Shown here: one piece after another, positions 43,277 through 52,100 of the stretch
Layout of the letters: each line of letters begins with the position of its first letter
Numbering within the stretch: the first letter of the stretch is position 1
NCBI RefSeq assembly: GCF_900113735.1
Contig: NZ_FOQM01000014.1
Coordinates: 22,191 to 86,190 of the forward strand
Reading direction: 5' to 3'
Length of the DNA: 64,000 bases
Source: Bradyrhizobium sp. Gha
GTDB taxonomy: Bacteria; Pseudomonadota; Alphaproteobacteria; Rhizobiales; Xanthobacteraceae
Made by a program: the position numbers and the translations under genes
Notes under the pieces: model-generated
Seen by the model: only the letters and a program-made list of their open reading frames with translations
Told to the model about the DNA's origin: nothing
Database searches by the model: none

Positions 43277-44254
43277 TCACTGCCGCAGGAACGCTTCGAG
43301 CTTGGCGAACAGCGGGTTCTCCCGGTCGAACACGTAGTCGAGCGAAACCACCGAGACGGTCTCGGCGCCATGTTCGCGCAGGAAGCTCGCGAGCGCATAG
43401 ATTTGCCCGGGCGGGCAGTGCAGCGTGAGCATTCCCGACGATGTCGGTCCGCCGAACGGAGCCACGACGCCGAAACGGCTGTCAGCTTCGCCGAGCAGGG
43501 CCGCGTCGCATTGCCGGAAGCGGGTCCGGACCTCACGGTACTTGTTGGCCCGCGCCCGTGCCGCGATGTGGTCGAGGATGACGCGCGCGGTCTCGCGGGC
43601 CTGCGGCGACCAGTCGGCGTCCTTCGAGGCGACCAAATTGGCCTGGCTGCGCAGGATCACGCCGTCGTCGAGCACCCGCAAGCCGTTGGCGGCGAGCGTC
43701 GCGCCTGTCGTGGTGATGTCGACGATCAACTCGGCGCTGCCGGCCGCCGGCGCGCCTTCGGTCGCGCCCGCGCTTTCGACGATGCGGTAATCGGCGATGC
43801 CCTGCTGCGAGAAGAACGCGCGGGTGAGGTTGATGAACTTGGTCGCGACCCGCATCCGCATGTGATGCTGCTCGCGGAAACCGGTGGCGACGTCGTCGAG
43901 ATCCGCCATGGTGCGCACGTCGATCCACGCCTGCGGCACCGCGACCACGACGTCGGCATAACCGAAGCCGAGCCCGTCGATCAGCGACACGCGCGTCTCC
44001 GCATCGGCGATATTCTCGCGCACCAGGTCCTCGCCGGTGACGCCGAAATGCGCGAGGCCGCGGGACAGCCGCGATGCGATCTCGCTCGCCGAGAGATAGG
44101 CGACCTCGACATTGTCGAGGCCCGCGATGGTGCCGCGATAGTCGCGGGCGCCGCCGGCCTTGGACAGCTTGAGCCCGGCGCGGGCGAAGAAGGCCTCGGT
44201 GTTTTCCTGCAGGCGGCCCTTGGAGGGAACGGCCAGAACGAATGGCGCGCTCAT
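43277..44254 (-). CDS. hisG: ATP phosphoribosyltransferase catalytic subunit HisG (long form)
   Basis: A 325-residue enzyme catalysing the first step of histidine synthesis (ATP + PRPP). The N-terminal ~215 residues hold the catalytic domain (VPSKGRLQENTEAFF; LAHFGVTGEDLVRE; the PRPP loop AELIVDITTTGATLAANGL). The C-terminal ~100 residues form an extra domain (GGPTSSGMLTLHCPPGQIYA) like the regulatory HisG_C. It follows hisZ with a three-base gap. Long HisG normally works without HisZ, so this arrangement is notable. GGGAGC precedes the ATG. Confidence 0.93.
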   Translation of the reverse strand: MSAPFVLAVPSKGRLQENTEAFFARAGLKLSKAGGARDYRGTIAGLDNVEVAYLSASEIASRLSRGLAHFGVTGEDLVRENIADAETRVSLIDGLGFGYADVVVAVPQAWIDVRTMADLDDVATGFREQHHMRMRVATKFINLTRAFFSQQGIADYRIVESAGATEGAPAAGSAELIVDITTTGATLAANGLRVLDDGVILRSQANLVASKDADWSPQARETARVILDHIAARARANKYREVRTRFRQCDAALLGEADSRFGVVAPFGGPTSSGMLTLHCPPGQIYALASFLREHGAETVSVVSLDYVFDRENPLFAKLEAFLRQ

Positions 44255-44257
44255 GAC

Positions 44258-45409
44258 TTAAGCTCCCACCTTGCGGCCGATCCTGGTCAGCGCATCCACC
44301 CAGACCGAAAAGCCGACGGCCGGAATGGGGGTCCGCGATCCGAGCTGGGTCATCAGTCCATCATAGCGGCCACCTGCAACCAGCGGCTCGGCGCCGTTGC
44401 CCCTGTGATGCAGCTCGAACTCAAAGCCGGTGTAATAGTCGAGCCCACGCCCGAAAGCGGTCGAGAAGCGCGCGGTCTTCACGTCGATGCCGCGCGCGGC
44501 CATGAAGCCGACGCGGCTCTCGAGCTGGTCGATCGCACCTGCGAGGTCGAGCTTGGCGTCGGCGGTGAGCGCGCGCAGCGCGGCGACGGCCTCGTCAGGA
44601 TTCCCTGAGATTGACAGGAAGCGCTTCAGCACGGTGATCGCCTCGCGCGGCAACGCGCCGCCCTTCAGCGTCGATTGCTCGAGGAAGCGGTCGGCGATCT
44701 CGGCCGTGGTACGGCCGCCGACATTGGTGGTGCCGGCGATCGACATCAGATCGGTGACGAAGGCCAGCGCCGCCTTGCGGTCGGAGCCGGCGAGCGCGGC
44801 CAGCACGCCCTCATATTCGCTGCGGGTCGCGGTGGTCTCGGCTGCCAGCCGCTCCAGATCCTGCTCGAGGCTGATCTTGCGGTTGAAGTCCTTGACCAGG
44901 CGGCGGCGCCAGACCGGATAAAGGTTGAGCGCGTCGAGCAGAGCGTTGAACAGCGCGACGTCGCCGGTCCGGATCTCGACGTCGCGCACGCCGAAGGCGG
45001 CGGTCGCCTCCAGTGCCAGCGCCAGCGTCTCGGCATCGGCGGCGGCGCTGTCCTGGCGGCCGAACGACTCGATCCCGGCCTGGAGGAATTCACTGCTGTG
45101 GCCGCTGCGATAGCGGAACACGGGACCCAGATAGCTGAACCCGGCCGGCTGGCCGGCGCGGCTGGAGGCGAGGTAGTCGCGCGCCACCGGGATCGTCAGG
45201 TCGGGGCGCAGGCAAAGCTCCTCGCCCGACGGGTCCGTGGTCAGATAGAGGCTTTTGCGGATATCCTCGCCGGACAGGTCGAGGAATGGCTCGGCCGGTT
45301 GCAGGATGGCGGGCTCGGCCCTGACGTAGCCGGCCTGCGCAAACGACAACAGCAGCGTATCCGCCCAGGCGGCGGAGCCGGCAGCATTTGAGGTGGCAGT
45401 CGCGGTCAT
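44258..45409 (-). CDS. hisZ: ATP phosphoribosyltransferase regulatory subunit HisZ
   Basis: A 383-residue protein of the class II aminoacyl-tRNA synthetase fold, similar to HisRS but without tRNA-binding C-terminus. Motifs: EPFLDLSGEDIRKSLYLTTD, LCLRPDLTIPVARDYL, YLGPVFRYRS and the C-terminal GRGLDYYTGFEFELHH ... VAGGRYDGLM. It activates short HisG and mediates histidine feedback. ATG 45409 is chosen over 45490, which would add an unrelated Pro-rich end. Operon hisZ-hisG, leftward. Confidence 0.92.
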   Translation of the reverse strand: MTATATSNAAGSAAWADTLLLSFAQAGYVRAEPAILQPAEPFLDLSGEDIRKSLYLTTDPSGEELCLRPDLTIPVARDYLASSRAGQPAGFSYLGPVFRYRSGHSSEFLQAGIESFGRQDSAAADAETLALALEATAAFGVRDVEIRTGDVALFNALLDALNLYPVWRRRLVKDFNRKISLEQDLERLAAETTATRSEYEGVLAALAGSDRKAALAFVTDLMSIAGTTNVGGRTTAEIADRFLEQSTLKGGALPREAITVLKRFLSISGNPDEAVAALRALTADAKLDLAGAIDQLESRVGFMAARGIDVKTARFSTAFGRGLDYYTGFEFELHHRGNGAEPLVAGGRYDGLMTQLGSRTPIPAVGFSVWVDALTRIGRKVGA

Positions 45410-45779
45410 CTCTGGGGTCCATGGTTCCGGTGGAACCGGGCAAGGGCGGGGTGCCAAGGAGGGCACAGGATTTCGCGCAGCCCTTAGCATGGCCGGAAAA
45501 CGGTTTCGACCTCCAAAGGATCAATCGCTTAACGAGTTTGGCGTCCCGGAAAGAGGTAACAAAATACCTTATCCCGAGGTCTGCTGCTCGGCAAGGGGTG
45601 GCGGATGCGCCATGAAGTATTGCGCATCTCCAATGGGTCGGATGCGGTCTCATCAGCAAGCTGCGGCGCCAGATCGAGCATTCACTGCCGTTCGCCTCGA
45701 TGCACCCGCGTCCGCAGGCCCACGACATCACGATGAGGATTGAGCGCGGCTGGCAAATTGCCACATACTCAATTTGGGT
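45410..45779. other. divergent intergenic region, hisZ/regulator
   Basis: About 370 bases between hisZ and the gene at 45780. Contains a short inverted pair spanning the second start codon, listed separately. No leader-peptide-like His run or attenuator was seen before hisZ. Frames here lack ribosome sites. Confidence 0.45.
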
Positions 45780-45783
45780 ATGT
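45763..45783. promoter_or_regulatory. inverted repeat overlapping start of the regulator gene
   Basis: ACATAC at 45763-45768 and GTATGT at 45778-45783 form a dyad with a nine-base centre. It spans the ATG at 45780. If the protein is a DNA-binding regulator, this would be a natural autoregulatory site. Confidence 0.4.
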
Positions 45784-46346
45784 CGGATGATACGTTCGCT
45801 GCTGCCATCGTTTACAAGATGAATGCTGGTTTCCGATTCATGCGCAATGCTTCAGACATCATCCGGACGGTCTCGCGGCACACACTGGCCTACATGCTGT
45901 TCTCGATCAGCGAGATGTTCCGGAATTACGACGAATTCGATCCGATGGACCTTCTGATCGTTCATGCGATTCTCAATGCGAACGTCATCAACGTGATGAA
46001 CGATCCGTCCCTGGACGAGAAGTTTTCCAGCATTCACACGGTCGAGCCGGATGTGATCAAGCAGGGCGTGTCCCGCGCGGCGCTCTCTCGCTTCCTCAGC
46101 CTGCCGCTGGAGACGGTTCGCCGTCGCGTGACGGGGTTGAAGCGACGGAAAATTCTGGCCGAGACCAAGGCGGGGCTGATCGTGACCGAGCAGAACGCCT
46201 TCAAGTTCGGCAACAACCACGAACTCCAGAAGACCAACATGTTGCTGCTCACGAAACTGCTTCGCGATCTCAAGCGCGCCGGCATCAATGGGCCGGATGA
46301 TTTGCGGGCGCCCGAGGGCGCTGCAGCGACCAGGAAGGCGACGTAG
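45780..46346 (+). CDS. putative winged-helix DNA-binding protein
   Basis: A 188-residue protein beginning MSDDTFAAAIVYKMNAGFRF. The N-terminal half is helical and hydrophobic, with SRHTLAYMLFSISEMFRNYDE and DPMDLLIVHAILNANVIN. The C-terminal half has a wing-like SRAALSRFLSLPLETVRRRV followed by TGLKRRKILAETKAGLIVT, the order of an HTH with beta-wing. I do not recognise the family. ATG 45780 is preferred to a TTG at 45774. The AraC-like gene follows after ten bases, so both may be co-transcribed. Confidence 0.6.
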   Translation: MSDDTFAAAIVYKMNAGFRFMRNASDIIRTVSRHTLAYMLFSISEMFRNYDEFDPMDLLIVHAILNANVINVMNDPSLDEKFSSIHTVEPDVIKQGVSRAALSRFLSLPLETVRRRVTGLKRRKILAETKAGLIVTEQNAFKFGNNHELQKTNMLLLTKLLRDLKRAGINGPDDLRAPEGAAATRKAT

Positions 46347-46356
46347 CGGCAGGATA

Positions 46357-47367
46357 ATGGATCGGAGCCCTCTCGACATTGCTTGCGATGAAGCGCAGAA
46401 GGGCGCCGCGGACTGCGTGTTGTCGTTCCAGGGTCTCAAGCCATCCACCGCGCTCGAGCTCCGGTCGTATGACATCGATCATTTCGGCGACAGTGAGAGA
46501 TATGCCGGCGCATCCAGCATGCCGTTGTCTGCTGGCTCGACTTCAATCATGCGCGCGCGGCTCGGCCTGCCGACCCTGAGCCTGTCGCTGGTGAAGACCT
46601 TCCCGCGGATTATCCGGGGCTATCAGCTCGCGCATGCCGCCGCCGTGGTGGTGCCGATGGATCACGTGGCCTCGACCCGCATCAACGGGCAATCGATAGG
46701 CAGCTCCATCGTCATTCTGAAGGGATTGTCCGATTGCCTGGTCTATGAGCCGGTCGGTCGTCTGATCGGTGTCGTCTACTTCACGCCGCCCGCGTGCGAG
46801 CCCTGGTGCCATCTGGATGATGGCTATCATTTGCTGAGCCTGGCCCCGAACGAGCTCGCCTCTTTGCGTGGCCTGATCTCCACGACCCTCGAAACCGCCG
46901 CCAATGATCCGGACTATTTGGCCCGGCCGGCGTCGCAAACGGTCCTCGAGCAATCCCTGCTCAGCGCGATGGATACGGTCATTTGCTCGGGCGTGAACAG
47001 CAAATCCGTCCATGCCACCACGGCGAGCTACCTGCGGATCGTCGCCGACATGGAAAGACTGATCCGGCACGATCTGACGAGATGGCTCAAGATGACCGAA
47101 ATGGCAGAGCGTGTGGGCGTTTCGGTTCGCACGCTGCAGAGTGCGACGCAGGCCATCTGCGGCATGAGCCCGCATCGCTATAGCCGGGTCCTGCGACTCT
47201 GGTCGGTGCGCAAGCAGTTGCGCGTCGGTCCGGGACGACGCAGCGTGAAGGCCTGCGCGATTGCACATGGCTTCTGGCATCTGAGCGAGTTTGCGGCGAG
47301 CTACAGGGCCGCGTTCGGCGAGCTGCCCTCCGAGACGCTGCATCGATCACTGCGCGAGCACAGCTAG
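46357..47367 (+). CDS. AraC-family transcriptional regulator
   Basis: A 336-residue regulator. The N-terminal ~220 residues form an effector domain, probably cupin-like, with no signature I can name. The C-terminal HTH pair lies at about 250-330: the first helix-turn-helix is in KMTEMAERVGVSVRTLQSAT and the second in KACAIAHGFWHLSEFAASYR with the family end ...FGELPSETLHRSL. Ten bases separate it from the previous gene. Target genes are not evident. Confidence 0.82.
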   Translation: MDRSPLDIACDEAQKGAADCVLSFQGLKPSTALELRSYDIDHFGDSERYAGASSMPLSAGSTSIMRARLGLPTLSLSLVKTFPRIIRGYQLAHAAAVVVPMDHVASTRINGQSIGSSIVILKGLSDCLVYEPVGRLIGVVYFTPPACEPWCHLDDGYHLLSLAPNELASLRGLISTTLETAANDPDYLARPASQTVLEQSLLSAMDTVICSGVNSKSVHATTASYLRIVADMERLIRHDLTRWLKMTEMAERVGVSVRTLQSATQAICGMSPHRYSRVLRLWSVRKQLRVGPGRRSVKACAIAHGFWHLSEFAASYRAAFGELPSETLHRSLREHS

Positions 47368-47377
47368 AGGCCGCGAC

Positions 47378-48133
47378 CTAATCGCGTGAGCCGCCCCAGT
47401 CGCCCAGTACAGCCTGGACCAATGCCAGCGCCGCGACCGCAGCCGTGTCGGCGCGCATGATCCGCGGGCCGAGGGCGAGCCGCAGGATCTTCGGTTGCCG
47501 CAGCAGCAAGGCACGCTCCTCCTCCGCAAAGCCGCCTTCGGGGCCGATCAGCACGTCGATACCTTGGCCGGTCTGGCGGGCGTCCTGCAGGCTTTGAATG
47601 GGGCTTTGAAGCTCCGCCGCCTCATCGCAGAAAATCAGCAAGCGTTCGGCCGGGCGTTGACTGAGATAGCGGTCGAGCGGCACCGGCTCGGTCACGGTGG
47701 CGATGCTCAAAATGCCGCATTGCTCGGCCGCCTCGACGACGTTGGCGCGCATGCGCTCGGTGTTGACCCGGGAGGCCTGGGTGAACCGGGTCAGGACCGG
47801 TTGAAGCGTCGCGGCGCCCATCTCGATGGCCTTCTGGACCATGTAATCGAGCCGGGCATGCTTGAGCGGGGCGAAGACGTAAGCAAGATCAGCCGGCCGG
47901 TCCTGGGGCCGGACCTGCTGGAGAATGATGAGGTTGTCGGGCCGCTTGCGGCCGTCGATGGCGGCCTGCCATTCGCCGTCGCGGCCGTTGAACGCCAGGA
48001 CCTCGGCCCCGGCGGCAAGCCGCAGCACGTTGCCGAGGTAGTTGCTCTGGTCGCGGTCGAGCGGAACCCTGGCATCCTGGGCCAGGGGGGCGTCGACGAA
48101 CAGGCGGGGGCCGCGAAAATCGTAGGAAGCCAT
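47378..48133 (-). CDS. rsmE: 16S rRNA (uracil-1498-N3)-methyltransferase RsmE
   Basis: A 251-residue SPOUT methyltransferase. The N-terminal PUA-like part has SNYLGNVLRLAAGAEVLAFN; the SPOUT knot shows DVLIGPEGGFAEEERALL and LALGPRIMRADTAAVAALAL, the typical end. It methylates U1498 of 16S rRNA. The ATG at 48133 is unambiguous. It is convergent with the AraC-type gene. Confidence 0.93.
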   Translation of the reverse strand: MASYDFRGPRLFVDAPLAQDARVPLDRDQSNYLGNVLRLAAGAEVLAFNGRDGEWQAAIDGRKRPDNLIILQQVRPQDRPADLAYVFAPLKHARLDYMVQKAIEMGAATLQPVLTRFTQASRVNTERMRANVVEAAEQCGILSIATVTEPVPLDRYLSQRPAERLLIFCDEAAELQSPIQSLQDARQTGQGIDVLIGPEGGFAEEERALLLRQPKILRLALGPRIMRADTAAVAALALVQAVLGDWGGSRD

Positions 48134-48341
48134 CGTTCAGGTCCGATTTGTCGCCGTTTCTTAACCGAAACCGGTCCATTGGGGGTAAATATCGCCCTGA
48201 TAGTGCGTCGGCACGCCGCGCTCTTGCCCTATTCGACGGTTGTTAAGCGCCGGCAGGAATCGTAAGAACGCGAGCACGCTGGTTGCGCTTCAATTTGGGT
48301 AGGCGCCGAAACCCGTAGCTCCTGCCGGAGAGACTATCTTG

Positions 48342-49001
48342 ATGATCCGTCGTTTGATGGTTCCGATCACCGCTGCCATGGTCGCCATGGGCGCCGCGGG
48401 AGCTTATGCCCAGGGGTTCCCGGCGCCGCTGCCGAATCAGGGCGCAAGCGATCCGGCGTTTCCGCCCGTCAACGGCCGGGCGCCGGTTGCCTCGATCGGC
48501 GGCGCGCCGCAAGCCCCGTTCCCGACCAACGGCGCGGCCCCCATTGGTGGCGCCGGCGCTTTCAGCGCGGCCCCGCCGACGCAGGCCGGTCCCGGCGAGG
48601 ACTGCATGAAGGCGTTCATGCCGCTCCGCGAGGAAGCCGAGAAGCGCGGCAAGCTGATCAAGGCCGCGAGCGATCGCCACGCCCCGCCTGACGAAGCCTG
48701 CAAGTTGATCAGGAACTTCAGCCAGGCTGAGCTCAAGATGATCAAATACATCGAGACTCACGCCGCCAAATGCGGAATCCCGCCGAACGTCGGCGAGCAA
48801 ATGAAGACCGGTCACAAGAATACCGAGTCGATGCAGACGAAGGTCTGCAACGTCGCGCAGCAGATGGCCAACCAGCCACGCGGCCCGGCCGGGCCGTCGC
48901 TGAGCGAGGTGTTGGGTTCAGGCACTGCGCCGGAAGCCAATGCCGGCAAGAAGGGCGGTAGCACCTTCGACACGCTCAACGGCAACGTTCTCACCCGATG
49001 A
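48342..49001 (+). CDS. secreted hypothetical protein, 219 residues
   Basis: An exported protein with a signal peptide ending GAAGAYAQ (about residues 1-23). An Ala/Pro/Gly-rich stretch (20-80) is followed by a Cys-containing helical domain: GEDCMKAFMPLREEAEKRG, DEACKLIRNFSQAELKMI, HAAKCGIPPNV and KVCNVAQQM, four cysteines likely pairing. It is a common rhizobial periplasmic family with no known function. ATGA joins it to ubiA, so they are co-translated. Confidence 0.75.
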   Translation: MIRRLMVPITAAMVAMGAAGAYAQGFPAPLPNQGASDPAFPPVNGRAPVASIGGAPQAPFPTNGAAPIGGAGAFSAAPPTQAGPGEDCMKAFMPLREEAEKRGKLIKAASDRHAPPDEACKLIRNFSQAELKMIKYIETHAAKCGIPPNVGEQMKTGHKNTESMQTKVCNVAQQMANQPRGPAGPSLSEVLGSGTAPEANAGKKGGSTFDTLNGNVLTR

Positions 49002-49930
49002 GTGACGCATCCGCCCGCGTTGCCGACTCTACCGGCAACTGGGTCGATACGCTTGCGCCGCACTGGGCGCGGCCCTATCTGCGGCTGTCCCGGTTTGATC
49101 GTCCGATCGGTTCCTGGCTGCTCCTGATGCCGTGCTGGTGGTCGGCGGCGCTCGCCAGCGGCATGGCGCATGACGTCCACCGCCTGCCGCTCGTGATCGT
49201 ACTGTTCTTCATCGGCGCCTTCGTGATGCGCGGCGCCGGCTGCACCTGGAACGACATCACCGACCGTGATCTCGACGACAAGGTCGAGCGCACCCGCTCG
49301 CGGCCGCTGCCGTCGGGGCAGGTCACGACGAAGCAGGCACTGGCCTTCATGGTCGCGCAGGCGATGATCGGTCTCGTGGTGCTGCTGCAGTTCAACCGCT
49401 TCGCGGTGGCGACCGGCATCGCCTCGCTTCTGATCGTTGCCGTCTATCCTTTCATGAAGCGCATCACCTGGTGGCCGCAGATCGTGCTCGGGCTGGCCTT
49501 CTCCTGGGGCGCGCTGATGGGATTTGCCGTCACCTTCGGACACATCGACATCACTGCGCTGGTGCTCTACGCCGGCGCGATTTCGTGGGTGATCGGCTAC
49601 GACACGATCTATGCGCATCAGGATGCCGAGGACGACGCGCTGATCGGCATCAAGTCCACCGCGCGCCTGTTCGGCGCGCACACGCATCAGGCGCTGATCC
49701 TGTTCTATGGCTTGGCGGTGATGCTGATCGGTGTCGCGCTGGCGTCAGGCGATGCGCGCTGGCCGGCGTGGATCGGGCTTGCCGCCTTTGCCGCGCATCT
49801 GGCGTCGCAGATCATGCGGCTCAGGATCGACGATCCTGAGCTGTGCAAGCGGCTGTTCTATTCGAACAAGTATGCCGGGGCCCTGCTGTTTGCGGGATTG
49901 CTGACCGACGCCGTGATCCGAGCGGCCTAG
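48998..49930 (+). CDS. ubiA: 4-hydroxybenzoate polyprenyltransferase UbiA
   Basis: A 310-residue integral membrane enzyme with seven to nine helices. The two Asp-rich Mg-diphosphate motifs are NDITDRDLD and YAHQDAEDD. It prenylates 4-hydroxybenzoate in ubiquinone synthesis. The start overlaps the preceding gene (ATGA). Its stop TAG and that of the convergent DUF6101 gene share the palindromic CTAG at 49927-49930. Confidence 0.94.
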   Translation: MSDASARVADSTGNWVDTLAPHWARPYLRLSRFDRPIGSWLLLMPCWWSAALASGMAHDVHRLPLVIVLFFIGAFVMRGAGCTWNDITDRDLDDKVERTRSRPLPSGQVTTKQALAFMVAQAMIGLVVLLQFNRFAVATGIASLLIVAVYPFMKRITWWPQIVLGLAFSWGALMGFAVTFGHIDITALVLYAGAISWVIGYDTIYAHQDAEDDALIGIKSTARLFGAHTHQALILFYGLAVMLIGVALASGDARWPAWIGLAAFAAHLASQIMRLRIDDPELCKRLFYSNKYAGALLFAGLLTDAVIRAA

Positions 49931-50445
49931 GTCCGCGCGATGATCTCGCGCTCCGCGCGATGAATGGGCAGATCGCGCGCCATGGTGGTGCGGCGGCGCA
50001 TCAAGAATTTCGGACGACGATCGCGGATCGCATTGGCGCGGCGGCGACGCGGTGCCGGCTTGCGGGCAGCCTCGTCGAGTTGCGGCAGCGCAAACAGCTC
50101 GCTCCAGATCGCCCAGGCCTCGGCGAGATCGTCGCCATCGGCGCTGACCAGCAGCGGAACGGAGAGTGAGGGGTCGCGATGCACAAGCACGAGGGTCTGC
50201 GCCGCGTCATTGCCGCGTAGCGCGACGCCGGTGAAGTCGCTGACGCGCACGTTGATCGCCATCTGCATGCCGCGAACGGCACGGCGCAGCACGACACGTT
50301 CGCGATGAAGCTCGATCTGCCGGGTATAGCCGTCGGCGCGCGGATCATGCGCATCGAAGCGGACCGGAAGGGAAAGAGGGTCGAGCCGCAGAGAGCGGCT
50401 CGACCCGGTGGGGTTGACCCCACATGTTGCTGTTTGACGCCTCAC
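49927..50445 (-). CDS. DUF6101 family protein
   Basis: A 172-residue basic protein with an Arg-rich C-terminus (APRRRRANAIRDRRPKFLMR). The middle has LPVRFDAHDPRADGYTRQIE and ALRGNDAAQTLVLVHRD, which recalls DUF6101 of rhizobia. GTG at 50445 is the start; no good ATG exists. Function unknown; the basic tail could bind nucleic acid. Confidence 0.7.
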   Translation of the reverse strand: MRRQTATCGVNPTGSSRSLRLDPLSLPVRFDAHDPRADGYTRQIELHRERVVLRRAVRGMQMAINVRVSDFTGVALRGNDAAQTLVLVHRDPSLSVPLLVSADGDDLAEAWAIWSELFALPQLDEAARKPAPRRRRANAIRDRRPKFLMRRRTTMARDLPIHRAEREIIART

Positions 50446-50708
50446 GGCTTTCGTTCTCCCCGCCAGGATTATGTTCCCGGTCGATGCGAGGACCTTACCG
50501 CAGGCCTTTCCGAAACCGCTTAAAAAGGCTGGTTAACCCACCGTCACTGCCGCTCATGATTGACAAGACCTTGGCGCGCATGATTGACGAGACGTTGCGC
50601 GAGAGTAGCGAATCTGAGCTTTTGCAGGCTGAAAATGCTTGAAGTCCGCGCGATCAGGGCACATTTGTGGTTCCGGTCCCCGAACCCCGCCCCAACAGGA
50701 TTTCGTTT

Positions 50709-52100
50709 GTGAACCCTTCACCAAGCCCGACGCTTTCGTCCAAAGCCAATCGCGACCTGTTCGATCAGTCCGCGCTCTCCGATCTCGCGCAGCGCCTGGT
50801 CGAGGCGGCGAAGCGCGCCGGCGCGGATGCGGCCGATGCGGTCGCGGTGCGCGGCATCTCGCAAGGCGTCGAGGTGCGCGACGGCCGCGTCGAGGAATCC
50901 GAGCGGTCCGAAGGCGACGATGTCGGCCTGCGCGTGCTGGTCGGCCAGCGCCAGGCCGTGGTCTCCACCAATGACGCGAGCGGCGACGCCGTGACCAAGC
51001 TCGCCGAGCGCGCCGTCGCGATGGCGCGCGTTGCGCCCGATGACAAATATGTCGGGCTCGCCGATCCAGCGCTGCTCGCGCGCGATTTCCCCGATCTCGA
51101 TCTGCTCGATCCCGATGTGCCCGCCACGGCCGAGCTCGAGCGCCGCGCGCTTGAGGCCGAGGCTGCGGCACTCGCCGTGAAGGGCGTGAGCAAATCCGGC
51201 GGCGCTTCGGCTTCCGCCGGCATCGGCGGCATGGTGCTCGTCACCTCGACCGGCTTCCACGGCTCTTATCTGCGTTCCAGCCAGGGCATCTCGGCGACCG
51301 CCATCGTCGGTGAAGGCACCAGCATGGAGCGCGACTACGACTTCACCTCGGCGCCGCACGGTGCCGATCTGCTGTCGCCCGAGATCGTCGGCCGCTCCGC
51401 CGGCGAGCGCACCGTGGCGCGCTTCGGTCCGCGCAAGGTCGAGACCTGCAAGGTGCCGGTCGTGTTCGATCCGCGTGTTGCAGGTTCACTGGTCGGCCAT
51501 GTCGTCGGGGCCATCAACGGCGCCTCGATCGCACGCAAGACCAGCTTCCTCAAGGACAAGCTCGGCCAGCAGCTGTTTGCGAAAAACATCCGCATCGTCG
51601 ACGATCCCCTGCGCAAGCGCGGCCTGCGCTCGCAGACGTTCGACGCCGAGGGCGTCGCCGTGAAGAGAACCGCGCTGATCGACGAGGGCGTGCTGACGAC
51701 CTGGCTCCTGGATTGCGCCACCGCGCGCGAGCTCGGCTTCACCACCACCGGCCATGCCCATCGCGGCGTGTCGTCCTCGCCGTCGCCCGGACCGTACAAT
51801 CTGCATCTCGAGCCGGGCACACCGACCCCGGCCGAGCTCATCGGCGACATCAAGCAGGGCTTCTACGTCACCGATCTGATCGGCTCCGGCGTCAACGGCG
51901 TCACCGGCGATTACAGCCGTGGCGCTTCCGGCTTCTGGATCGAGAATGGCGAGCTCACCTATCCCGTCAGCGAGGTGACGATCGCCGGCCACCTGTTCGA
52001 GATCTTCAAGTCGATGCAGCCGGCCAACAATCTCGAGTTCCGCTACGGCATCAATGCGCCGACGGTGCGCATCGAGGGTTTGACGCTTGGCGGGCGGTAA
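50709..52100 (+). CDS. pmbA: TldD/PmbA-family metalloprotease-like protein
   Basis: A 463-residue TldE-type partner. Core motifs: RDGRVEESERSEGDDVGLRV, the GGMVLVTSTGFHGSYLR part and the C-terminal GFYVTDLIGSGVNGVTGDY and GASGFWIENGELTYPV. With TldD it degrades unfolded or modified peptides. GTG 50709 is chosen over a GTG at 50667 because of similarity of the N-terminus. Its 3' end overlaps the next gene by 14 bases. Confidence 0.88.
   Translation: MNPSPSPTLSSKANRDLFDQSALSDLAQRLVEAAKRAGADAADAVAVRGISQGVEVRDGRVEESERSEGDDVGLRVLVGQRQAVVSTNDASGDAVTKLAERAVAMARVAPDDKYVGLADPALLARDFPDLDLLDPDVPATAELERRALEAEAAALAVKGVSKSGGASASAGIGGMVLVTSTGFHGSYLRSSQGISATAIVGEGTSMERDYDFTSAPHGADLLSPEIVGRSAGERTVARFGPRKVETCKVPVVFDPRVAGSLVGHVVGAINGASIARKTSFLKDKLGQQLFAKNIRIVDDPLRKRGLRSQTFDAEGVAVKRTALIDEGVLTTWLLDCATARELGFTTTGHAHRGVSSSPSPGPYNLHLEPGTPTPAELIGDIKQGFYVTDLIGSGVNGVTGDYSRGASGFWIENGELTYPVSEVTIAGHLFEIFKSMQPANNLEFRYGINAPTVRIEGLTLGGR

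Noticed and set aside
45393..45743. A 116-codon frame between hisZ and the next gene
   Set aside because: No ribosome site, antisense to hisZ start, biased composition.
50557..50642. A 28-codon frame with an internal MIDKTLA/MIDETLR repeat
   Set aside because: No ribosome site and no relation to the following gene. Too short to support.
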